The position numbers and the translations under genes are program-made. From CAZFHA01 sp964518595 (GTDB lineage: Bacteria > Bacillota > Clostridia > Saccharofermentanales > Saccharofermentanaceae), in contig CAZFHA010000022.1 in the NCBI GenBank assembly GCA_964518595.1, positions 1 to 64,000 on the forward strand: 64,000 nucleotides of DNA, read 5' to 3'. The notes under the pieces were generated by a model. It saw only the letters and a list, made by a program, of their open reading frames with translations. It was not told where the DNA came from and did not search any database. This document shows positions 26,848 through 35,261 of this stretch, piece after piece. Numbering within the stretch: the first letter of the stretch is position 1; the number at the start of each line of letters is the position of its first letter.

Positions 26848-27093
26848 ATGGCAGTTAAAATCAGATTAAAAAGAATGGGTGCAAAGAAGGCTCCTTTCTA
26901 TCGTGTTGTTGTGGCAGATTCACGTTTTCCAAGAGATGGACGTTTTATTGAAGAAATCGGCACCTACAATCCTTTGAAAGAGCCGGCTGAAGTTAACATC
27001 GATGTTGAAGCCGCTCAGAAATGGATTAAGAATGGTGCTCAACCAACAGATACAGTTCGTTCACTTTTAAAGAAGACCGGAGCTATTTCTTAA
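26848..27093 (+). CDS. rpsP: 30S ribosomal protein S16
   Basis: The 81-aa product opens MAVKIRLKRMGAKKAPFYR, the hallmark of S16, and contains VVADSRFPRDGRFIEEIG. It binds 16S rRNA early in 30S assembly. An AGGAGG site precedes the ATG. It heads the rpsP-khpA-rimM-trmD cluster found across Firmicutes. Confidence 0.98.
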   Translation: MAVKIRLKRMGAKKAPFYRVVVADSRFPRDGRFIEEIGTYNPLKEPAEVNIDVEAAQKWIKNGAQPTDTVRSLLKKTGAIS

Positions 27094-27130
27094 GAAATAG
27101 CATCCTATTTTGTGACTGGATGAAAGGAGG

Positions 27131-27169
27131 ATGACAAGAGTTTTAGAACTTTTGTCAGATCAGGTATGA
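27131..27169 (+). CDS. Possible 12-codon leader ORF coupled to khpA
   Basis: ATG at 27131 lies directly behind AAAGGAGG and opens a 12-codon frame (MTRVLELLSDQV) whose TGA overlaps the khpA ATG as ATGA. The khpA start itself has no good ribosome site, whereas this ORF carries the only strong one. The zero spacing between AAAGGAGG and this ATG is unusual and lowers confidence. Confidence 0.3.
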   Translation: MTRVLELLSDQV

Positions 27170-27396
27170 GTGATCTACTTTCAACTATAGCCAAAGCACT
27201 GGTGAATAATCCAGAAGCGGTGGCAGTGAACAAAACAGAGCGGGGGAATGTGGTGGTTTTAGAGCTATCCGTTGCTCCGGAAGATATGGGCAAAGTTATT
27301 GGAAAAGGTGGACGCAGAGCGCAGGCTATTCGGACGATTATGAAGGCACAGTATCTGAATACCGGCAAACGCGTTATTGTTGATATCGTACAATGA
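27166..27396 (+). CDS. khpA: RNA-binding KH-domain protein KhpA
   Basis: Single KH domain of 76 aa with the GxxG loop as GKGG in VAPEDMGKVIGKGGRRAQAI. KhpA pairs with KhpB (Jag) and influences cell division and RNA stability in Gram-positive bacteria. Position between rpsP and rimM is conserved. No start codon other than the ATG at 27166 is available in frame, and its ribosome site is poor (see the short ORF overlapping its start). The rimM start overlaps its stop by ATGA. Confidence 0.94.
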   Translation: MSDLLSTIAKALVNNPEAVAVNKTERGNVVVLELSVAPEDMGKVIGKGGRRAQAIRTIMKAQYLNTGKRVIVDIVQ

Positions 27397-27932
27397 AGGA
27401 TTATTTTATTATTGGTAAGTTGGGGCGAGCTCACGGTATACAGGGAGAAATTAAATGTTTTCCCCTTACCGATGATCCTCATCGGTTTGAGGGGCTTACT
27501 AAATGCCTCCTTTTAGCACCGGATGAGAAACTGATTTCTCCTATGGATATTAGTAAAGTTCGTGTCAGCGGCGACCAAGTATGTATATCTTTCTCAACGG
27601 TTTCTAACCGGGACGCAGCACAGAAACTTTGTCACTGCTTTGTAGCTGTACCTAGAGAAGCAGCAGCCAAGCTCCCAGAGGGGCGCTATTTTATCGCTGA
27701 CCTGGTTGGCTGTCGGATGGTTGATCTTCTTGAGGGTGAACTTGGTTTAGTAAAAGATATTTTACAAACCGGGGCTAACGATGTTTTTGTAGTATCCCGT
27801 CCGGGAAAGCCTGAACTATTGGTTCCCTATCTGAACCGAATCGTGCAATCTGTGGACATTTCTAACCGTTTAATTCAGGTAGAGCTTCCAGAAGGACTGC
27901 TTGAAATCTACTCAGGTTCGCAAGAGAAATAA
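27393..27932 (+). CDS. rimM: Ribosome maturation factor RimM
   Basis: Binds S19 and helps mature the 30S head. The 179-aa protein has the N-terminal RimM domain (IGKLGRAHGIQGEIKCFPLT, residues about 7-26 in part) and a C-terminal PRC barrel (LVGCRMVD, LVPYLNRIV). Start overlaps khpA by four bases. It is followed by a hairpin with a T-run before trmD. Confidence 0.96.
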   Translation: MKDYFIIGKLGRAHGIQGEIKCFPLTDDPHRFEGLTKCLLLAPDEKLISPMDISKVRVSGDQVCISFSTVSNRDAAQKLCHCFVAVPREAAAKLPEGRYFIADLVGCRMVDLLEGELGLVKDILQTGANDVFVVSRPGKPELLVPYLNRIVQSVDISNRLIQVELPEGLLEIYSGSQEK

Positions 27933-27956
27933 TTTGTCTGTCTTAAAATGTTATGT

Positions 27957-27993
27957 AGAGGGCGGTACTTTTTTGAAGGTATCGCTCTTTTTT
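27957..27993 (+). terminator. Terminator-like hairpin between rimM and trmD
   Basis: AGAGGGCGGTAC (27957-27968) pairs with GTATCGCTCT (27979-27988) with a two-base bulge and a G-U pair, followed by TTTTTT (27988-27993) and then directly by the trmD ribosome site. It may act as an intra-operon attenuator. Confidence 0.55.
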
Positions 27994-28003
27994 AGGAGGC
28001 TTT

Positions 28004-28756
28004 ATGCACTTTACCCTTTTGTCCTTGTTTCCCGAACAAGTTCGTAACTTTCTATCAGAAAGTATTACCGGTCGAGCATTGGAAAAACAGCTTTTTACTT
28101 TAGAGACTGTTCAGATTAGAAGTTTTGTTAGGAATCGATACGGTAAAGTTGACGATACACTCTTCGGTGGCGGTACGGGGATGCTGATGCAGTGTGAGCC
28201 TATTTACAACGCCTGGCGAGCAACTAAAAAATCCGAGACGGCGCATACGATTTTTTTATCACCTAAAGGGAAAGTTTTTAATCAGGCCAAAGCCTTAGAG
28301 CTGGCAAAGCACGAGGAATTAATCCTCATTTGTGGACACTATGAAGGTGTAGACCAACGGGTCATTGATGAAATTGTAGATGAAGAGATTTCCATTGGCG
28401 ACTATGTTCTAACGGGGGGAGAAATTGCGGCCTGCGTGGTCATAGATGCCATTGCGCGTCTACTCCCAGGGGTTTTACCTGACTCTTCTGCCTATGAAGA
28501 AGAATCACATATGGCAGGGGTTCTAGAGGCACCACAATATACCAGGCCGGAAATTTGGCACGAGCGCAGAGTTCCTAAAATTTTGTTATCCGGTCATCAT
28601 GAAAAAATAAGACAATGGCGTAGATTAGCTGGACTCTATGATACTTGGCAAAAGCGACCGGATTTATTTGAGGCTTTGCAACTATCAGAAGAAGATTGGC
28701 GGCTCCTACTGGCTTTCCATGAGCCATCAGGACTAGAACAGCCGGAGATTCTTTGA
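28004..28756 (+). CDS. trmD: tRNA (guanine-37 N1) methyltransferase TrmD
   Basis: SPOUT enzyme that methylates G37 next to the anticodon and prevents +1 frameshifting. The 250-aa product has the knot motifs LICGHYEGVDQRVID and SIGDYVLTGGE, the catalytic Asp region of the C-terminal domain and the start MHFTLLSLFPE. The ribosome site TAGGAGG follows the preceding hairpin immediately. In most Firmicutes rplS comes next; here a nucleoside hydrolase intervenes. Confidence 0.97.
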   Translation: MHFTLLSLFPEQVRNFLSESITGRALEKQLFTLETVQIRSFVRNRYGKVDDTLFGGGTGMLMQCEPIYNAWRATKKSETAHTIFLSPKGKVFNQAKALELAKHEELILICGHYEGVDQRVIDEIVDEEISIGDYVLTGGEIAACVVIDAIARLLPGVLPDSSAYEEESHMAGVLEAPQYTRPEIWHERRVPKILLSGHHEKIRQWRRLAGLYDTWQKRPDLFEALQLSEEDWRLLLAFHEPSGLEQPEIL

Positions 28757-28821
28757 TTATTTTTGATAGGTTTGTGCTAATAGGTTAAATATTTTCTTGA
28801 CAAATATATTGGAGACGGAAA

Positions 28822-29769
28822 ATGAGAAAGATAATAATTGACTGTGATCCTGGGCAGGATGATGCTATTGCACTTCTGTTAGCAACCAGAGCTGATAACA
28901 TTAAAATATTAGGTGTAACTACGGTAGAAGGTAATTGTAGTTTGCGGCTTACAACAAAAAATGCTTTACAGGTCTTAAACTTTGCCGGTGTTTTTGATAT
29001 TCCTGTGTATCCAGGTTGTGATAATCCTAACCAATTTGGTAAAGACCCCCAGCAGGAAGAGATTGGGTTAGGTGGAGTAAGCCTTCCGGCTTCGAGTCAA
29101 AGAGCGCAAGATAAACATGCTGTTGATTATCTTATTGAAGAGCTTTTAGCCAATGAAGACAAAATAAACATTGTCGCTTTAGGCCCCTTAACCAATATTG
29201 CTTTGGCGCTTGAAAAAGCTCCAGAAATTAAGGCTAAAATTCAGTCTCTTATAATTATGGGTGGAGCAATTTTTGTGCCTGGAAATATTACTTCAACTGC
29301 TGAGTTTAATATCTATCTAGATCCAAGTGCAGCGCAAAGGGTTTTTCAAAGTGGCTGCGATATCTATTTGAATACACTGGATATTTCGATGAAGGCAGTC
29401 TTCACCGTGGCTGATATTCAGAACTTGGCCCGGAAGAGCGACAAGATATCCAAGTTTGTCGCCCAGCTTCTGGACAAATATTCTTATGCCCATGTAGACT
29501 ATTTTGGCTTTCCTGCTTGTCCGGTACATGATGCGCTTTGTGTTGCTGCACTTATAGATGAGAGGCTAATTTCTTATAAAAAAGTCTACTGCGATATTAG
29601 TTTAGTGGAAGATGAGACCTTGGGTGCTGTAGTTGTAGATACTCAGCGCCGTCCGAACGTACATATTTCCACCGATATAGACATTCCTAAGTTTATTCAC
29701 ATGATAACCGAGCACTTGGGGCGTCCCTACCGAAATCATGGTAATAACTTGCACTTGCTAGATTTATAA
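28822..29769 (+). CDS. Inosine-uridine-type nucleoside hydrolase
   Basis: Hydrolyses the N-glycosidic bond of nucleosides to base and ribose. The 315-aa length is typical of the family. The Ca-binding motif DCDPGQDDAIAL is at residues 6-17, and the active-site His lies in CPVHDALCVAA. The segment NIVALGPLTNIALAL is also diagnostic. It has its own ribosome site (TTGGAGA). The gene sits between trmD and rplS, which are normally adjacent, and rplS seems to have its own promoter inside this gene's end. Base specificity cannot be judged. Confidence 0.92.
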   Translation: MRKIIIDCDPGQDDAIALLLATRADNIKILGVTTVEGNCSLRLTTKNALQVLNFAGVFDIPVYPGCDNPNQFGKDPQQEEIGLGGVSLPASSQRAQDKHAVDYLIEELLANEDKINIVALGPLTNIALALEKAPEIKAKIQSLIIMGGAIFVPGNITSTAEFNIYLDPSAAQRVFQSGCDIYLNTLDISMKAVFTVADIQNLARKSDKISKFVAQLLDKYSYAHVDYFGFPACPVHDALCVAALIDERLISYKKVYCDISLVEDETLGAVVVDTQRRPNVHISTDIDIPKFIHMITEHLGRPYRNHGNNLHLLDL

Positions 29770-29783
29770 ACCTGTGATAAAAT
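29755..29783 (+). promoter_or_regulatory. Predicted promoter of rplS
   Basis: -35 TTGCTA (29755-29760) overlaps the last codons of the nucleoside hydrolase; spacer 17; -10 TAAAAT (29778-29783). Leader of about 70 bases before rplS, which could hold an L19 autoregulatory element, though I do not recognise one. Confidence 0.55.
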
Positions 29784-29858
29784 TTTAACGGTTAAAAGGG
29801 ATGGTCCGCTGTCAGGTATATGGCATGAACATCTATCGGAAGAGGAGGAAAAGATACT

Positions 29859-30212
29859 ATGGATTTGGTTAAGGCAATTGAGCAGGATAATCTGCGCAGC
29901 GGCTTTCCGGAGGTTAACGTCGGTGATTACGTTAAAGTTCATTTGAAGATTAAAGAAGGCTCTCGTGAGCGTGTTCAGGTTTTCGATGGCTACGTAATTG
30001 CAAGAAAAGGCGGTGGCTTATCTGAGACAATGACGGTAAGACGTCTATCCCACGGTGTTGGAGTAGAGCGTATTTTACCAGTACATTCTCCTAAGATTGA
30101 GAAGATTGAAATTGTTAGAAAAGGTCGTGTTAGAAGGGCTAAGCTTTATTATCTCCGGGATCGGGTTGGTAAGTCAGCCAAGATTACTGAGAAATTGGCT
30201 AAGCGTTCTTAA
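29859..30212 (+). CDS. rplS: 50S ribosomal protein L19
   Basis: The 117-aa product has the L19 landmarks FPEVNVGDYVKVHLKIKEG, VIARKGGGLSETMTVRR and GVERILPVHSPKI. It lies at the subunit interface. An AGAGGAGGAA ribosome site precedes the ATG. A terminator follows, so it may be a single-gene transcript from the promoter at 29755. Confidence 0.98.
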   Translation: MDLVKAIEQDNLRSGFPEVNVGDYVKVHLKIKEGSRERVQVFDGYVIARKGGGLSETMTVRRLSHGVGVERILPVHSPKIEKIEIVRKGRVRRAKLYYLRDRVGKSAKITEKLAKRS

Positions 30213-30233
30213 TTGGATAGTTTTTAGCAAAGT

Positions 30234-30274
30234 AACTGCCCTGGATTGGTTTAGCTGATCCCGGGCAGTTTTAC
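30234..30274 (+). terminator. Terminator after rplS
   Basis: AACTGCCC (30234-30241) pairs with GGGCAGTT (30263-30270); additional GG/CC pairs extend the stem past one mismatch. Short T-run at 30269-30272. Confidence 0.65.
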
Positions 30275-30294
30275 GTTTTATAAGGAGCATAGAA

Positions 30295-31200
30295 ATGACA
30301 GCAGATATTCAGTGGTTTCCCGGGCATATGAAGAAAGCTTTGCGCTTAATTTCTGAACAGCTAGATTTAGTTGACATGGTGATAGAGACTTGCGATGCCC
30401 GCATTCCTTTGGCCAGTAGGAACAATGATCTAAACAGTGTTCTACGTCAAAAACCCAGACTCCTGGTGCTGAATAAAGCCGATTTGGCCGACGATACAGT
30501 GACAAATGAATGGCTGGATTGGTATAGACAAGAGAATTTAGTTGGGGTTGCCTGTAATGCAGGTCAGAAAAAGGGGCTAGAAGCGGTAAGACGTGAAGCC
30601 ACTCGGATGTGCGCTGATATGCTGCAGCGGGCTCATAACAAAGGTCGAATGGGCAGAAGTGTCCGTGCTATGGTGGTGGGAATACCTAATTCCGGAAAAT
30701 CCACGTTGATTAATGCCTTATGCAATCGAAAAATTGCTGTGACGGGAGACCGACCGGGGGTTACCCGTGGCTTTCAGTGGGCTCGTTCTGATAGCGGTCT
30801 GGAGCTTATGGATATGCCGGGAATCTTGCCGCCCAAACTAGGGAATCGCCATAGCCAACTTTGTCTGGCTTTAACAGGGGCAGTTAAGCTTGAAGTGGTG
30901 GACAGTGTTACTGTTGCAGTAGAAGGTCTGGCACTACTACGGAAATTATATCCGGCTTTATTACTGGAGCGTTATAAGATTCAAGAAGAAGCCTTCTTTG
31001 ATGAAGCAAATACCGAATATGATCTTTTTCTCATGGCAGCAAAGAGTCGAGGCTGTCTCTTGTCGGGTGGACGTATTGATGAAGAGCGTTTTGCCAATCT
31101 TTTTCTGGATGATTACCGTAGCGGTAGAATAGGTGCTATCAGTTTGGAGCGCCCGGAGATTTTGACAAGACATAAGAAGGAGACTAAAAATGACAGCTAA
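30295..31200 (+). CDS. rbgA: Ribosome biogenesis GTPase RbgA (YlqF)
   Basis: Circularly permuted GTPase needed for late 50S assembly. The motif order is G4 NKAD (60-63), then G1 GIPNSGKST (129-137), then G3 DMPG (173-176). The N-terminus QWFPGHMKKA is the standard YlqF start. The 301-aa length fits. The ribosome site TAAGGAG is present. The last 11 bases overlap rnhB, and the rbgA-rnhB-yraN order is typical for Firmicutes. Confidence 0.97.
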   Translation: MTADIQWFPGHMKKALRLISEQLDLVDMVIETCDARIPLASRNNDLNSVLRQKPRLLVLNKADLADDTVTNEWLDWYRQENLVGVACNAGQKKGLEAVRREATRMCADMLQRAHNKGRMGRSVRAMVVGIPNSGKSTLINALCNRKIAVTGDRPGVTRGFQWARSDSGLELMDMPGILPPKLGNRHSQLCLALTGAVKLEVVDSVTVAVEGLALLRKLYPALLLERYKIQEEAFFDEANTEYDLFLMAAKSRGCLLSGGRIDEERFANLFLDDYRSGRIGAISLERPEILTRHKKETKNDS

Positions 31201-31822
31201 AGAGCAAAAATTGCTGGAAAAGTATCAAGAAATGTCCTTTTATGAGGCCAAAATCAGTCAGGAAGGGTATAGTCTTATTGCTGGTATTGATGAGGCTGGT
31301 CGTGGACCCTTGGCGGGCCCGGTAGTGGCCGCAGCTTGTATCTTAGATCCGCAAAGGCCTATATATGGTTTAGATGATTCAAAAAAGCTTTCTGAAAAGA
31401 AACGCGAGTTGCTCTTCACGGAGATAGAAGAAAAGGCTTTGGCTTATGAGGTGGTTATAGTCCCGGCAGAAGAAATTGACGAAATTAATATTCTTAATGC
31501 CACTAAAAAAGCTATGTATGCCTGTGTCAAGAATCTTTCATTGCAGCCTGATTTTATTTTGATTGATGCGGTGGAGCTTAAAGACTTATCTTTGCCTTAT
31601 CAGGCTATCATTGGCGGTGATAGTAAATCTAACTCAATTGCAGCAGCATCTATTTTGGCTAAGGTTAGCCGGGATCGAATTATGGTTGAAATGGATCAAA
31701 GATATCCGGGCTATGAGTTTTCCCGTCATAAGGGGTATGGTACTAAAATACATTATGCCGCTCTAGAAGCCTTGGGTTTGTGTCCGATTCATCGTCGCAG
31801 TTTCCTAAAAAAACTTCTTTAA
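31190..31822 (+). CDS. rnhB: Ribonuclease HII
   Basis: Removes ribonucleotides misincorporated in DNA. In the 210-aa product the catalytic site starts with Asp34-Glu35 in GIDEAGRGPLAGPVV; further acidic residues lie in LIDAVEL and in the segment ending SILAKVSRD. The ATG follows AAGGAGA inside the end of rbgA, so translation is probably coupled. A terminator overlaps its stop codon. Confidence 0.97.
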   Translation: MTAKEQKLLEKYQEMSFYEAKISQEGYSLIAGIDEAGRGPLAGPVVAAACILDPQRPIYGLDDSKKLSEKKRELLFTEIEEKALAYEVVIVPAEEIDEINILNATKKAMYACVKNLSLQPDFILIDAVELKDLSLPYQAIIGGDSKSNSIAAASILAKVSRDRIMVEMDQRYPGYEFSRHKGYGTKIHYAALEALGLCPIHRRSFLKKLL

Positions 31823-31849
31823 GAGCAGCCAGGTGGTTGTTCTTTTTTT
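31821..31849 (+). terminator. Terminator overlapping the rnhB stop
   Basis: AAGAGCAGCC (31821-31830) pairs with GGTTGTTCTT (31835-31844) including G-U pairs, loop AGGT, followed by T7. Confidence 0.75.
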
Positions 31850-31923
31850 ATAGTTTTTGTCGAAATAAATTTGCGTTCTCACGGAACTACAATCTTATAA
31901 TGTTTCCGTGGGAGGTGGAGATT

Positions 31924-32295
31924 ATGAATCAACCCCGTAAACAGCAAGCTGTTGGACGTTGGGCAGAGGATCTGGTTTTGCGGGTCTTTTTAAAGAGTGG
32001 CTATCATTTCCTGTGGCGTAATTATCTGGTTCCATCCTTGGGCGAGCTGGATTTGGTATTTAGTAAGAATCAAAGTATACATATTGTTGAGGTTAAGAGT
32101 CGAAAGAGCGATGATTTGGAATTTGGCGGTGCTACAGCTATTAACGGTCATAAGAGATATAAGCTCAGGCGCGCAGCAGCTGTTTTTTTGCAGCGGGAGT
32201 CCTATGGTGGTTGGGATGTCCATTTTTGGGGGGCTATTCTGGAACATTCTGTCACAGGAGAATTTGTCAACCTCTCAATTTTGCCGATTTTTTAG
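31924..32295 (+). CDS. yraN: YraN-like endonuclease-fold protein (UPF0102)
   Basis: A 123-aa protein with the restriction-endonuclease-like core GELDLV ... VEVKSR (E-x-D and E-x-K), typical of the UPF0102 family whose exact role is unsettled. The N-terminus RKQQAVGRWAEDL matches family members. I chose the ATG at 31924 because GGGAGGTGGAG lies before it; the same frame is open back to 31780, but that would overlap rnhB and pass through the terminator. A possible promoter with -10 TATAAT lies near 31895. Confidence 0.9.
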   Translation: MNQPRKQQAVGRWAEDLVLRVFLKSGYHFLWRNYLVPSLGELDLVFSKNQSIHIVEVKSRKSDDLEFGGATAINGHKRYKLRRAAAVFLQRESYGGWDVHFWGAILEHSVTGEFVNLSILPIF

Positions 32296-32330
32296 TTGCT
32301 CCGTAATAATTTGCAAAATTTTAAAGATAA

Positions 32331-32342
32331 ATCCTGCAGGAT
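32331..32342. promoter_or_regulatory. 12-base palindrome next to the aminotransferase promoter
   Basis: ATCCTGCAGGAT is a perfect palindrome ending 2 bases before the -35 box at 32345. Possible operator; no regulator is identified. Confidence 0.4.
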
Positions 32343-32344
32343 GG

Positions 32345-32374
32345 TTGAGTTTCGCCTTCAAAATAGTCTATAAT
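32345..32374 (+). promoter_or_regulatory. Predicted promoter of the aminotransferase gene
   Basis: -35 TTGAGT (32345-32350), spacer 18, perfect -10 TATAAT (32369-32374). Confidence 0.65.
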
Positions 32375-32489
32375 ACAAAAGATGCTTAGAGCAAATTTCT
32401 TGAAGATTGCAAGACAAGGCTGATTTTCTTTCTTGGCTGAGGCTTTAAGCAGTGAAAATGAATCTTTAACAGAACACGGGGGACGAGAA

Positions 32490-33776
32490 ATGAACGTGCT
32501 GACTAAAATGAACCATTCTGAACTTATGCGTGCGAAAGATCACTTGACCAAGGAGTATGAAGATCACAAGGGAAAGAAACTTTCTCTTGATATGACTCGC
32601 GGTAAGCCCTGCTCTGAGCAGCTTGATTTAAGTAAGGATATGCTGACGGTATTGGGTACCGGTGATGTTGCTTCAAAAGATGGTACTGATTGTCGTAATT
32701 ATGGTTTGACAGCAGGTATTATGGAATCTCGTGAGATTTTTGCCGATATACTGGGTATCTCAGCACAGCAGGTAGTCGTAGGTAATAATTCCAGTTTAGC
32801 TCTTATGCATGACGCACTGGTAAGAGCCTTGCTTTTCGGCGAAATTGAATCAGATAAGCCTTGGTCACAAGAAACGAAGCGTAAATGGCTTTGCCCCGTG
32901 CCGGGATACGATCGTCATTTTTTACTCACGGAGACTTTAGGTTTTGAACTAATTCCTGTACCAATGACCTCTGAGGGTCCGGATATGGATGTGGTGGAAG
33001 CCTTAGTCGCCAAAGATGCTTCAATCAAAGGCATGTGGTGTGTGCCTCTATATAGTAATCCAGACGGCTATATCTATTCTGCGGCCGTATGTGAGCGTTT
33101 GGCAGCTATGAAGACTGCTGCGCTGGATTTCCGCGTTTTTTGGGATAATGCCTATGTGGTGCATCATTTATACCAAGATAAACAAGGTTCAATTCCAGAG
33201 ATTTTATCCTTAGCCGCTAAAGCTGGAAATCCAAACCGCTTCTACCAATTTGCCTCAACCTCCAAAGTAACTTTAGCCGGAGCCGGGATTAGTGCCATTT
33301 CTTCTAACACAGATAATGTAGCCAGAATTATGAAATATTTGTCTGTGCAGACCATTGGCCCGGACAAGATTAACGGACTACGTCATGCCCGCTTCCTTAA
33401 GGATAGAGAGGGTTTGGAAATTTTGATGCAAAAGCATAGTGATATTATTCGCCCCAAATTCGAAAAAGTATTGGCGATTCTTGATACTGAGCTTTCGGGA
33501 ACAGAAGCGGCTTGGTGGAATAAACCTTTGGGTGGATATTTTGTAAGTCTATATGTCTACCCTAAAACTGCTAAGCGAGTGGTTACTTTGGCTAAAGAAG
33601 CCGGGGTTGCCTTAACGCCTGCCGGGTCGACCTTCCCCCATGGTCATGACCCCAAAGATGAGAACATCAGAATTGCTCCCACCTTTCCTAAGATTGAGGA
33701 TGTGGAGAAAGCTATGTATGTCTTAACGACTTGCGTGAAATTGGCCGCTGTAGAGCAACTCTTGTTGGAGGTTTAA
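32490..33776 (+). CDS. Aminotransferase, aspartate aminotransferase subgroup Ic
   Basis: PLP enzyme of fold type I, 428 aa. Recognisable features are the early DMTRGKPCSEQLDL segment, SNPDGY for substrate binding, the PLP-contacting DNAYVVHH and the probable Schiff-base Lys in STSKVTLAG. The overall sequence resembles the subgroup-Ic aspartate aminotransferases, which differ from classical AspC. I chose the ATG at 32490 (M20 of the longest frame), after GGGGGACGAG. It is followed 3 bases later by purB, and both need aspartate, which suggests joint supply for purine synthesis (inference). Confidence 0.85.
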   Translation: MNVLTKMNHSELMRAKDHLTKEYEDHKGKKLSLDMTRGKPCSEQLDLSKDMLTVLGTGDVASKDGTDCRNYGLTAGIMESREIFADILGISAQQVVVGNNSSLALMHDALVRALLFGEIESDKPWSQETKRKWLCPVPGYDRHFLLTETLGFELIPVPMTSEGPDMDVVEALVAKDASIKGMWCVPLYSNPDGYIYSAAVCERLAAMKTAALDFRVFWDNAYVVHHLYQDKQGSIPEILSLAAKAGNPNRFYQFASTSKVTLAGAGISAISSNTDNVARIMKYLSVQTIGPDKINGLRHARFLKDREGLEILMQKHSDIIRPKFEKVLAILDTELSGTEAAWWNKPLGGYFVSLYVYPKTAKRVVTLAKEAGVALTPAGSTFPHGHDPKDENIRIAPTFPKIEDVEKAMYVLTTCVKLAAVEQLLLEV

Positions 33777-33778
33777 TT

Positions 33779-35221
33779 ATGTCAACGGATAAGCCAAGCT
33801 ATGAAAGCCCACTGAATTCTCGTTATGCCAGTAAACAGATGCAGTTTGTCTTTTCCCCTGACAACAAATTTCGTACTTGGCGGAGGTTATGGATTGCTTT
33901 AGCCGAATCTGAGAAGGAATTAGGTCTTCCTATAACCCAAGAGCAGATTGATGAGCTCAAGGAATTTCAAGAGCAGATTAATTACGAAGTAGCAGCTAAG
34001 GCAGAAAAGCAAGTGCGTCATGATGTTATGGCTCATGTTCATGCTTATGGAGAACAGTGCCCTAAGGCAAGACCGATTATTCACTTGGGAGCTACTTCCT
34101 GCTATGTGGGTGATAATACGGATATTTTGCTTATGCGTGATGCCTTAGACTTAGTTATGAAACGGCTTTTAAAGATTATTGGCTTGTTGGCAGAATTTTG
34201 CGATGCCAATAAATCCTTACCTACTTTAGGCTTTACACATTTTCAGCCAGCTCAATTAGTTACTGTTGGGAAACGAGCGAGTCTTTGGCTACAGGATCTA
34301 ATCTTTGACTTTGAGGAACTGCAGTTTGTTAAAGCCAATCTTAAACTTCTTGGGTGCAAGGGAACTACTGGAACACAGGCGAGCTTCCTTAATTTATTTC
34401 ATGGCGACCATGAGAAAGTAATTACCTTGGAACGCTTGATTGCTGAAAAAGTAGGCTTTAGTGCTACCTATGAGGTGAGTGGACAAACCTATTCCCGAAA
34501 GGTAGATGCTCGGGTTTTGAATGTGCTGTCGGCTATTGCCCAGAGTGCCCATAAATTTAGTAATGATATTCGCTTACTTCAGCATTTGAAAGAAATTGAA
34601 GAGCCCTTTGAGAAGGATCAAATAGGCTCTTCAGCCATGGCCTATAAGCGGAATCCTATGAGAACTGAGCGAATTGCCTCTTTGTCTAGGTATGTTTTAA
34701 CTACTGCAGAGAACCCAGCATTAACAGCTGCTGCCCAGTGGTTTGAAAGAACCCTAGATGATTCTGCTAATAAGCGAATCAGTGTTCCAGAAGCCTTTCT
34801 GGCTACGGATGCGATTTTAGCCCTTTATGAGAATGTTGTTTCCGGTCTGGTAATTTATCCCGGAGTGATCCATAAGCATATTATGGAAGAGTTACCCTTC
34901 ATGGCCACAGAAAACATTTTGATGGAGGCTGTTTCTCATGGTGGAGACCGTCAAGATCTTCATGAAAGAATCCGCGTGCACTCCATGGCGGCAGCGGAGC
35001 GGGTAAAAAAACAGGGGCTTAATAATGATCTGTTAGAGCGTATTGCCGCTGATCCTGCCTTTGGTTTAACAGAAGCATCTTTAGGTTCTTTGCTAGAGCC
35101 GACACTCTATATTGGTAGATCAGCAGAGCAGGTAACCGAATTTTTAGAAGGTTCCGTACGTCCTCTACTTCAGAAATATGCTCAAGAAGAAATCTTGCCG
35201 GATGCTGAAATACACGTGTAA
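33779..35221 (+). CDS. purB: Adenylosuccinate lyase (long form)
   Basis: Acts twice in purine synthesis, removing fumarate from SAICAR and from adenylosuccinate. The 480-aa product is the longer form also seen in Clostridia and eukaryotes. The fumarase-superfamily signature appears as SSAMAYKRNPMRTE, and the catalytic His regions in HDVMAHVHA and GFTHFQPAQ are present. I use the ATG at 33779, two bases after the aminotransferase stop, because GGAGG precedes it; the frame extends upstream without homology. No other pur genes are nearby. Confidence 0.96.
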   Translation: MSTDKPSYESPLNSRYASKQMQFVFSPDNKFRTWRRLWIALAESEKELGLPITQEQIDELKEFQEQINYEVAAKAEKQVRHDVMAHVHAYGEQCPKARPIIHLGATSCYVGDNTDILLMRDALDLVMKRLLKIIGLLAEFCDANKSLPTLGFTHFQPAQLVTVGKRASLWLQDLIFDFEELQFVKANLKLLGCKGTTGTQASFLNLFHGDHEKVITLERLIAEKVGFSATYEVSGQTYSRKVDARVLNVLSAIAQSAHKFSNDIRLLQHLKEIEEPFEKDQIGSSAMAYKRNPMRTERIASLSRYVLTTAENPALTAAAQWFERTLDDSANKRISVPEAFLATDAILALYENVVSGLVIYPGVIHKHIMEELPFMATENILMEAVSHGGDRQDLHERIRVHSMAAAERVKKQGLNNDLLERIAADPAFGLTEASLGSLLEPTLYIGRSAEQVTEFLEGSVRPLLQKYAQEEILPDAEIHV

Positions 35222-35261
35222 GTGTTAATAACAAGTCCCTTACATGTAGGAGGATACGAAA

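Noticed and set aside
31997..32389. 130-codon frame overlapping yraN
   Set aside because: Shadow of yraN, whose endonuclease-fold motifs are clear; this frame runs through the following promoter.
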